From NCBI GenBank assembly GCA_016199425.1, contig JACQGT010000506.1, positions 1 through 10,810 on the forward strand: DNA of 10,810 nt, in the 5' to 3' direction. The notes below the pieces were generated by a model. That model searched no databases and was not told the origin of the DNA. It saw only the letters and a list, made by a program, of their open reading frames with translations. Below are positions 6,111 to 10,810 of the stretch, one piece after another. Numbering within the stretch: position 1 is the stretch's first letter; each line of letters starts with the position of its first letter. The translations under genes and the position numbers were made by a program. Source of the stretch: Chloroflexota bacterium. GTDB lineage: Bacteria; Chloroflexota; Anaerolineae; Caldilineales; Caldilineaceae.

Positions 6111-6123
6111 CATCCTCATCAGT

Positions 6124-6147
6124 GCCCCAGGCATGTCGCCTGCCCTG
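6124..6147 (-). repeat. Possible decayed REP-like unit
   Basis: On the minus strand CAGGGCAGGC, then GACAT, then GCCTGGGGC: a 24-nt hairpin-capable unit (core stem CAGGC/GCCTG) opposite copy D with a 21-nt spacer. The foot is TCAG rather than GTAG, so membership is tentative. Confidence 0.35.
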
Positions 6148-6193
6148 AAAAAAGGACACGGATTGACACGGATTGTCAGGATTTGCACGGATT
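6148..6193 (+). repeat. CGGATT periodic repeat, copy 1
   Basis: A run of six A and GG, then GACACGGATT at 6155-6164 and 6165-6174, a degenerate unit, and GCACGGATT (6185-6193), giving a period of about 10 nt. The first 27 nt match copy 3 (opposite strand) at 26 positions. Confidence 0.75.
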
Positions 6194-6312
6194 CAATCTG
6201 CGAAAATCTGTCGGGTGCCCCCTGGGCGCTGCGTCCTGCTTTTCATTTTCCGTGGCGCACGACGGCGCATGAGGAACTGATCTCACGTTTACTTCGATGA
6301 ACTCAGCACAAG

Positions 6313-6323
6313 TCACGTTTCAC
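6313..6323 (-). repeat. GTGAAACGTGA word upstream of PfkB-B
   Basis: TCACGTTTCAC on the plus strand, an exact inverted copy of the word at 6039-6049. A related TCTCACGTTTAC is at 6281-6292. It could be a shared operator or a dispersed repeat. Confidence 0.5.
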
Positions 6324-6362
6324 TCGTCTTCGGTGTAAATTCGGTTGAACAGAAGATATACA

Positions 6363-7355
6363 ATGCCCACTCTCGACGCCGTCTCTATCAGCGATCTGAC
6401 GCTGGACTACATTCTGGACCCGGACGGTCAGCCCCATCTGCATTTGCTGGGCGGCAAGGGCGTCTACGCCGCGGTAGGAATGTGGTTATGGGGGCTGCGG
6501 GTGGGGCTGGCCGTCAGCGCTGGCTGTGACTTTGACCTGGCCCGGCTAGAACCCCTGCATCGGGCCGGTATTGACATCAGTGGCGTGCAAATTCACCCCA
6601 GCGCGCCGACGGTCTGCTGGGCGCAACAGTACGCGCCTGACGGCGAGCGGGTGGCCTGGAATCCTCGTCGCCATTTTGCGGGAACGGCTGGGTCTGGTTC
6701 TCTGCCCGACATCGACGGTTTCTCACCCGCTCCCGTCGTGCGCGCCCATCACGTGGATTTGACCCGTCTGCCCGCGGACTACACCACTGCCCCGGCCTAC
6801 CACTTCGCCGGGGACGAGTTTCTGCGCTACCCGTCGATTATCGCTGGCTGGCAAGAACGGGGCGCGCTCTGCGGCCTGGACGCGGAGTGGTACGGCGGGC
6901 CGCCTGTGTCTTTGGAGAACGCAAGCGGCGCATTGGCCCCTCTGTCCGGATTTGCCGCGGTTCTGCCCAGCGCGGAAGATGTCTACCGCCTCTTCGGCGC
7001 GGGCGTCGATCTACGCCGGGCCGCCCGCGCCCTGGGCAGTGTAGCCCAGCGCGCCGTCGTTGTGAAGCTGGGCGCAGCCGGCTCTCTGCTCTACCAGCCC
7101 CGAACGGATCGCTTCGACCACATCCCGGTTGTGCCGGTCACAGTCGTCGATCCCACCGGTGCGGGCGACGCCTACGCCGGCGGCTTCCTGGCCGGTCTGC
7201 TGCGCACGGGCGATCCACTGGAAACTGCGCTCTGGGCAACCGTCAGCGCCAGCTTCGTCATTGAAGGCTACGGCGCCGCCCACGCCCTGGCAACTGAACA
7301 GGCAGAAGTCCAGCGCCGTCTCGCCTGGCTTAGAAGAAAAATGGGATACGGATGA
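6363..7355 (+). CDS. PfkB/ribokinase-family kinase B
   Basis: 330 residues from ATG 6363; an in-frame TTG at 6345 would add six residues, but the ATG aligns with the paralogues and has AGAAGA about 6 nt upstream. It has the substrate-side motif LLGGKGVYAAVG (GG at 30-31) and the C-terminal PfkB signature VVDPTGAGDAYAGGFLAGL with the catalytic Asp269 intact, followed by TGDP and VSASFVIEGYG shared with the two paralogues. It should therefore be an active ATP-dependent kinase of a sugar or nucleoside; the substrate cannot be read from the sequence. The last codons (KMGYG) and the TGA stop lie inside a copy of the CGGATT repeat, so the C-terminus was probably set by repeat insertion. It converges with the nucleoside hydrolase, with 36 nt between the stops. 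Confidence 0.9.
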   Translation: MPTLDAVSISDLTLDYILDPDGQPHLHLLGGKGVYAAVGMWLWGLRVGLAVSAGCDFDLARLEPLHRAGIDISGVQIHPSAPTVCWAQQYAPDGERVAWNPRRHFAGTAGSGSLPDIDGFSPAPVVRAHHVDLTRLPADYTTAPAYHFAGDEFLRYPSIIAGWQERGALCGLDAEWYGGPPVSLENASGALAPLSGFAAVLPSAEDVYRLFGAGVDLRRAARALGSVAQRAVVVKLGAAGSLLYQPRTDRFDHIPVVPVTVVDPTGAGDAYAGGFLAGLLRTGDPLETALWATVSASFVIEGYGAAHALATEQAEVQRRLAWLRRKMGYG

Positions 7356-7382
7356 CACGGATGACACAGATTTTCACGGATT
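7333..7382 (+). repeat. CGGATT periodic repeat, copy 2 (overlaps PfkB-B stop)
   Basis: After an A-run come ATACGGATG, ACACGGATG, ACACAGATTTT and CACGGATT at about 9-10-nt spacing. The TGA at 7353-7355 that ends PfkB-B is part of the first unit. Confidence 0.7.
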
Positions 7383-7391
7383 CTCCCCCTG

Positions 7392-8312
7392 TCACCCTGT
7401 CACTCCCCCCAGCCCCTCCAGCATTACCACAAAAAACCGCGCGTAGTCGATGTCCAGCCCCACGTGACAGTTGGCTGGCTTTTGCGTGAGTCCTTCCAAA
7501 TCGCAGACAGTCATCCCCGCGGTGAGCGTGCCGGTCGTCTCCACATCCACAAAGCAGTGGCGGGTCGTCAGCATTCCTGGATCGACCAGCGCGGCCACGG
7601 CACAGGCGTCGAAAATCTGCACCCCCGGCTTACCCCAGCCCACCACCTCCCGCTGCACGCAAAAATCCAGCAGCTCGCTGGTAATGGCTGCCCGTGCGGT
7701 GGGTAGCGCCTTCACCCGGGCCGCGTCCTGCGGCGGGATGAGGGCGCGGCCCGTTACGTCCAATCCCACCATCGTAATCGGCCAGCCCGCCTGCCAGACG
7801 ATGCGCGCCGCCTCCGGGTCGATCCAAATGTTGAACTCGGCCACGGGCGACATATTGCCCCCGTGGACTGCGCCGCCCATCAGTACCACTTCCTTTACTT
7901 TTTGGGCGATACGCGGCTCTTTGTAGAGAGCCAGGGCGATGTTCGTCAGCGGGGCCAGGGGGACGAGGACGATATTCCCGTCCGAGGCCATCAGCGTCTC
8001 CACCAGCCAATCCACGGCATAGCCGGGGGTGGCTTCCCGCCGCTTGGGGAAGTGAAAGTGCTGGCTCTGGGCGTCGGTGGAGCCGCCCAGCTCCCGCAGC
8101 AGGGGGCGGTGCGCGCCGGCGATGACCGGAATGTGGGTGTAGCCCGCGGCGTCAAGAGTGCGCAGGGTGTTGTCGGTGGTGACGGACAGAGGCGCGTTGC
8201 CGGCAACGGTCGTCACGCCTAGCAGGTCAAGTGCTGGGTGACCGGCAGCCATCAGAATGGCGACGGCGTCGTCGTAGCCGGTGTCAACGTCGAGAATAAT
8301 GGGAATGGGCAT
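7392..8312 (-). CDS. Inosine-uridine type nucleoside hydrolase
   Basis: 306 residues, typical for the IunH/Rih family, which hydrolyses the N-glycosidic bond of ribonucleosides to free base and ribose. The Asp cluster ILDVDTGYDDAVAI (6-19) gives the Ca2+/ribose-binding residues Asp10, Asp14 and Asp15; also visible are VLVPLAPLTNIALAL (Thr123), VVLMGGAVHGGN, EFNIWIDPEAA (159-169) and FDACAVAALVDP with the late Asp235. The position before that Asp, His in inosine-uridine hydrolases such as that of Crithidia, is Phe234 here, so leaving-group activation and base preference may differ. The ATG at 8312 has GGAG 6 nt upstream (8319-8322). It follows PfkB-C on the same strand after 96 nt, which suggests co-transcription and a salvage route in which released ribose is phosphorylated. 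Exact substrate unknown. Confidence 0.93.
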   Translation of the reverse strand: MPIPIILDVDTGYDDAVAILMAAGHPALDLLGVTTVAGNAPLSVTTDNTLRTLDAAGYTHIPVIAGAHRPLLRELGGSTDAQSQHFHFPKRREATPGYAVDWLVETLMASDGNIVLVPLAPLTNIALALYKEPRIAQKVKEVVLMGGAVHGGNMSPVAEFNIWIDPEAARIVWQAGWPITMVGLDVTGRALIPPQDAARVKALPTARAAITSELLDFCVQREVVGWGKPGVQIFDACAVAALVDPGMLTTRHCFVDVETTGTLTAGMTVCDLEGLTQKPANCHVGLDIDYARFFVVMLEGLGGVTG

Positions 8313-8408
8313 GGCAGACTCCGGGGGGATTGACGATTGGAGATTGGGGAATCAGTTCCTTATGTGCGGGTACACGCCACGGGGGATGAAAATCCGTGTG
8401 AATCCGTG
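8313..8408. other. Short repeat-bearing spacer between PfkB-C and the nucleoside hydrolase
   Basis: It holds most of CGGATT repeat copy 3 and a short-period tract GATTGACGATTGGAGATTGGG (8328-8348, two part-copies of ATTGGAGATTGG-like words). No terminator or clear promoter was seen, so read-through from PfkB-C is likely. Confidence 0.45.
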
Positions 8409-8430
8409 TCAATCCGCGTCCTTTTTTCTT
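8389..8430 (-). repeat. CGGATT periodic repeat, copy 3 (overlaps PfkB-C stop)
   Basis: On the minus strand: A-run, GGACGCGGATT, GACACGGATT, CACACGGATTTT. It encodes the last residues KKDAD of PfkB-C and its TGA stop (8409-8411). The core is 26/27 identical to copy 1. Confidence 0.8.
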
Positions 8431-9419
8431 GGAAGATTACGTAGATTCTGCAATCGGGTCTGGCGTTCACCTTCGCTGGCCTGTTCCAGCGCGTGTAGCG
8501 CGCCGAAGCCTTCGATCACAAAGCTGGCACTGACCGCACCCCAGCCGGCCGCGACGACGGGATCGCCTGTGGCGTGCAGTCCCACGGCAAAAGCGCCACA
8601 GAAGGCGTCCCCCGCGCCGGTCACGTCCACCGCCTGGGCGGGCGCGGCGGGGATGTGGGTGAAGCGGTCGCTGACGCGCTCATAGACGAGCGCGCCCTCC
8701 GCGCCCAACTTCAGTACGACGACGGGCGGACCATCCACCGCCAGACGACGGGCCATCTCCTGCCGGGTTGGTCCGGGGCCAAAGACCAGACGGGCTTCGG
8801 CTTCGCTGGGCAGGAAGGCGTCGCACAGGCGCAGCAGTGCGGCTACTTCCTCCAAAGAGCGCTGGCCCATCCACAGGCCGGGGTCCAGTGTGATTTGGCC
8901 GACGCCAGCGCGGCGGGCAGCTTCCAGGCAGGAGCGAGTCGTCTCCCAGTCTGCGGGGCTGCAATGAAAGGCGTGACGGGGCCAACAGCCCTCTGCCACT
9001 CCCGCGCCGTCGATGCGCAGGGAGCGGTAGCTGGCTTCCTGTGCGTCCGCGCTGGGCTGGACATAGCCGCGTAATCCCTCCGGCATAGCCAATCCCAGCG
9101 CCTGGTAGTGGCTCTCCGGGTTGCCTTCGTTCCGGTTGCCGTCGGCCCGATAGGAGAAGAAAGTGCGCTGATCCACCGGTTCGGCCAGAGGGATGACGCA
9201 GCCGCTGTCGATGCCCTGGTACTCCAGCGCGGCCAGCCATTCCTTTGGGAAGCTCGGCCCGGTCTTGGCGAGAATCCCCACCTGGCCGGGGATAGTCCAC
9301 AGCCGCGCGCCTACTGCTGCGAAAGCCGCGTTGCCGCCAAAGACGCCGGAAGCGGCGCGTCCATCGGCGGTGATCAGATAGTCGATACGCAGACCGCCCA
9401 GACAAATGAAGTCAGCCAT
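8409..9419 (-). CDS. PfkB/ribokinase-family kinase C
   Basis: 336 residues. The N-terminus MADFICLGGLRIDYLI is followed by the substrate-side motif GVFGGNAAFAAVG (GG at 28-29). A lid region contains FFSYRADGNRNEGNPESHY (about 107-126). The C-terminal signature is AVDVTGAGDAFCGAFAVGL with the catalytic Asp271 present, then TGDP and GAVSASFVIEGFGALHAL. It is predicted to be an active ATP-dependent sugar or nucleoside kinase. Close similarity of the C-terminal half to kinases A and B marks the three as paralogues of one PfkB subfamily. No Shine-Dalgarno was seen before the ATG; a TATAGT box at 9445-9450 on this strand would leave a leader of only about 20 nt. It is probably transcribed with the downstream nucleoside hydrolase. 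The last five residues come from a repeat element. Confidence 0.92.
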   Translation of the reverse strand: MADFICLGGLRIDYLITADGRAASGVFGGNAAFAAVGARLWTIPGQVGILAKTGPSFPKEWLAALEYQGIDSGCVIPLAEPVDQRTFFSYRADGNRNEGNPESHYQALGLAMPEGLRGYVQPSADAQEASYRSLRIDGAGVAEGCWPRHAFHCSPADWETTRSCLEAARRAGVGQITLDPGLWMGQRSLEEVAALLRLCDAFLPSEAEARLVFGPGPTRQEMARRLAVDGPPVVVLKLGAEGALVYERVSDRFTHIPAAPAQAVDVTGAGDAFCGAFAVGLHATGDPVVAAGWGAVSASFVIEGFGALHALEQASEGERQTRLQNLRNLPRKKDAD

Positions 9420-9459
9420 ACGGTTTTACAGATGAGAGGAGGGTACTATAAATACGCTG

Positions 9460-9535
9460 ACCACAAGGACACCAAAACACGAAGAAAGAAAATGAGATGA
9501 CTTTTGCATTTCTTTGTGACTTGGGCCTTTGTGGT
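9460..9535. repeat. Imperfect inverted repeat in the PfkB-C/PPOX divergent spacer
   Basis: The left arm 9460-9487 (starting ACCACAAGGACACC) and right arm 9509-9535 (reverse complement starting ACCACAAAGGCCC) match at roughly three quarters of positions, with a 21-nt loop. The words are of the CACAAAG/CACGAAG type. It lies upstream of both divergent genes. Confidence 0.5.
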
Positions 9536-9554
9536 TCCATTTTCCTTTTCACAC

Positions 9555-9560
9555 AGGAGG
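9555..9560 (+). promoter_or_regulatory. Shine-Dalgarno AGGAGG of the PPOX-family gene
   Basis: AGGAGG stands 6 nt before the ATG at 9567 and selects that start over the upstream in-frame start at 9504. Confidence 0.8.
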
Positions 9561-9566
9561 CCCACA

Positions 9567-9953
9567 ATGGCACAGATCCCCGACAGCCACAAAGACATTT
9601 TCGAGAAAAAGAGTTTTGCCCACTTCGCCACCATCGACGACGACACGCCCCAGGTGACGCCGGTTTGGGTGGAGTACGACGGCGAGTACGTACTCATCAA
9701 CAGCGCCAAAGGGCGCAAGAAGGACCGCAACGTGCGGGACAACCCGGAAGTTGCCATAAGCGTCCAGGACCCGGACAATGCCTACCGCTATGTGGGCTTG
9801 CAGGGCAAAGTGGTGGAGATTACCGAAGAGGGAGCCGTGGACCACATCAATAAGCTCTCTCGAAAATACAATGGCCGGGACTATCCCTGGCTGGGCAATG
9901 ACATTCGGGTCATCTACAAAATTGCCCCTACGCGGGTGTGGACGATGGGGTAG
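9567..9953 (+). CDS. PPOX-class split-barrel FMN/F420-binding protein
   Basis: 128 residues, one split beta-barrel of the pyridoxamine-5'-phosphate oxidase-like fold (Rv1155 type). The order is typical: MAQIPDSHKDIFEKKSFAHFATI, then QVTPVWVEYDGEYVLINSAKGRKKDRN (about 30-56, where the Lys/Arg-rich turn binds cofactor phosphate), NPEVAISVQDPDNAYRYVGLQGKVVEI, and a C-terminal helix with DHINKLSRKYNGRDYPW and VRVIYKIAPTRVW-like end (here IRVIYKIAPTRVW). Members bind FMN or the deazaflavin F420 and act as small dimeric reductases or oxidases on unknown substrates. The ATG at 9567 has a near-perfect AGGAGG; the longer frame from 9504 runs through the inverted repeat. It stands alone on the plus strand between a divergent kinase and a convergent transporter, so context gives no substrate hint. 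Confidence 0.92.
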   Translation: MAQIPDSHKDIFEKKSFAHFATIDDDTPQVTPVWVEYDGEYVLINSAKGRKKDRNVRDNPEVAISVQDPDNAYRYVGLQGKVVEITEEGAVDHINKLSRKYNGRDYPWLGNDIRVIYKIAPTRVWTMG

Positions 9954-9959
9954 AGAGGC

Positions 9960-10013
9960 GATGATGGGATGATGAGATAATGGCGGATTCCATTATCTCA
10001 TCATCCCATCATC
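9960..10013. repeat. Perfect 24-bp inverted repeat, possible bidirectional terminator
   Basis: The arms 9960-9983 and 9990-10013 are perfectly complementary with the 6-nt loop CGGATT. The arm is itself built of GATGATGGGATGATGAGATAAT-like short words. It sits between convergent genes (stops at 9953 and 10052), where a bidirectional terminator is expected, but there is no T-run on either side. Confidence 0.7.
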
Positions 10014-10051
10014 AAAGCCATACCTCCTCACCCATCTGTCTTCATTTCTTC

Positions 10052-10810
10052 CTAAAAAATCAGGTCTAGAATCCCAAAAAACTTCAAAATCGAATAGATC
10101 ACCACCACAATCAGCAGCCAGCGCACGTATTTGTTGGCGTTGGGCACGCTGACGGCGAATTTGGCCGCGGCCCAGGCCCCGATGCTCTGGCCCACAGCCA
10201 TCAGCAGGCCGATGCCCCAGTTGATCTCCACCGGCGACCAGATAAAGACCACCAGCGCCACCAGCGTCAACGCCAGCACAATCACCAGTTTGATGGCGTT
10301 GGCGTGGACCATCGAATAGCCCGCGCCCAGCACCATCGCCGCCAGCAAAAAGACACCCACCCCGGCCTGGATGAAGCCGCCGTAGGCCCCAATCACAAAG
10401 AAGAGGGCCAGCACGCCCAGGTCCGGTCTCCCGTCCTTCACTTCCGAATGTTCCCGCAGCCATTTGTTGGGGTTGATGAAAATGGTGATCAGAATAATTA
10501 CCATCATTGCGCCGATGGCAAATTCCATCTGGTCGTTGTCCAGAATCGTGGCGATGTACGTGCCCACCACCGCGCCCAGCATCGCGGGCAAGGTCAGCCA
10601 GAAGGAGCCGCCGATGTCCAGTTTGCCGCTGCGCTGGTAGGTGGCGATACCTGCGATGTTCTGCACAGCCACGCCGACCCGGTTGGTGGCATTGGCGACG
10701 CCCGCATCCAACCCCAGAAAGACAAGCATAGGCAGCGTCACCGCGGAGCCGCTGCCGGCCAGGGTGTTGATGATACCGGCGGCGATGCCGGCCAGGATGG
10801 CGAGGACGTA
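10052..10810 (-). CDS. TauE/SafE-family membrane transporter, 5' end outside window
   Basis: 252 residues are visible and the frame stays open to the right edge, so the N-terminus is missing by perhaps 10-20 residues. It is an integral membrane protein with about seven or eight hydrophobic segments. The two inverted half-repeats of the family each start with a Gly-rich turn: AGIINTLAGSGSAVTLPMLVFLGL near the N-terminus and GAYGGFIQAGVGVFLLAAMVL in the middle, followed by ANAIKLVIVLALTLVALVVF and the final helix YVRWLLIVVVIYSILKFFGI. Family members export or import sulfite, sulfoacetate, taurine-derived and other small organosulfur anions, but most are uncharacterised and the family name alone does not give a substrate. 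It converges with the PPOX gene across the 24-bp inverted repeat. The internal GTG at 10741 is not the start, because the conserved first Gly-rich segment lies upstream of it. Confidence 0.9.
   Translation of the reverse strand, partial: YVLAILAGIAAGIINTLAGSGSAVTLPMLVFLGLDAGVANATNRVGVAVQNIAGIATYQRSGKLDIGGSFWLTLPAMLGAVVGTYIATILDNDQMEFAIGAMMVIILITIFINPNKWLREHSEVKDGRPDLGVLALFFVIGAYGGFIQAGVGVFLLAAMVLGAGYSMVHANAIKLVIVLALTLVALVVFIWSPVEINWGIGLLMAVGQSIGAWAAAKFAVSVPNANKYVRWLLIVVVIYSILKFFGILDLIF

Larger units (their letters stand above)
5992..6362. other. 371-nt divergent regulatory/repeat region between PfkB-A and PfkB-B
   Basis: No gene is supported. It contains, in order: two GAAACGTGA words (6027-6049), an 11-nt direct repeat TGCCCTGAAAA (6060-6070 and 6141-6151), a GTAG-foot hairpin (6079-6102) with a possible decayed inverted partner (6124-6147), a CGGATT periodic repeat (6148-6193), and TCACGTTTCAC (6313-6323). 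Both divergent promoters must lie here, but I could not assign confident -35/-10 boxes. Confidence 0.6.

Noticed and set aside
5992..6159. N-terminal extension of PfkB-A by 56 residues
   Set aside because: The extension crosses the GAAACGTGA words and the copy D hairpin and has no counterpart in the paralogues; ATG 5991 aligns with their starts.

Overview
The window is GC-rich, tightly coded bacterial DNA with no mobile-element ORF, rRNA or tRNA that I could recognise. The Hsp70 lacks the roughly 25-residue insert that proteobacterial DnaK proteins carry after the catalytic lysine. A protein of the F420/FMN-binding PPOX split-barrel type is present, and the intergenic DNA is full of short hairpin and micro-period repeats. 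Together these fit a member of the Chloroflexota (an Anaerolineae- or Caldilineae-like genome). This is inference, not proof.

Left part (1-4850): one minus-strand operon, in transcription order a 763-residue TPR-repeat protein, a short J-domain-like protein, a long GrpE-like protein, and an Hsp70 (DnaK family) cut by the left edge. A good extended -10 promoter lies in front of the TPR gene. The first two genes overlap by 20 nt, the next junction is 3 nt, and the GrpE-Hsp70 gap (135 nt) holds three copies of a small hairpin repeat. The J-like protein has PPE in place of HPD, so this looks like a dedicated accessory Hsp70 system in which the TPR protein may be the client- or target-specifying partner.

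Middle part (4850-9440): three paralogous PfkB/ribokinase-family sugar or nucleoside kinases and one nucleoside hydrolase. PfkB-A (minus) and PfkB-B (plus) diverge from a 371-nt repeat-rich spacer. PfkB-C and the nucleoside hydrolase form a probable minus-strand pair that converges on PfkB-B. A nucleoside-salvage role (hydrolase releases ribose, a kinase phosphorylates it) is plausible but unproven. PfkB-A has Asn where the catalytic Asp of the GAGD motif should be.

Right part (9440-10810): a small PPOX-family flavin/F420-binding protein (plus) and a TauE/SafE-type membrane transporter (minus, cut by the right edge) converge on a perfect 24-bp inverted repeat.

The most notable non-coding signal is the repeat content. 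Six 23-24-nt units each begin with GTAG and fold into a hairpin. They lie in inverted pairs, and stem bases differ between copies in a compensatory way. This is the architecture of REP/BIME elements mobilised by RAYT transposases. A second family of roughly 10-nt periodic (ACACGGATTG)n repeats occurs three times and supplies the stop codons of two of the kinase genes.
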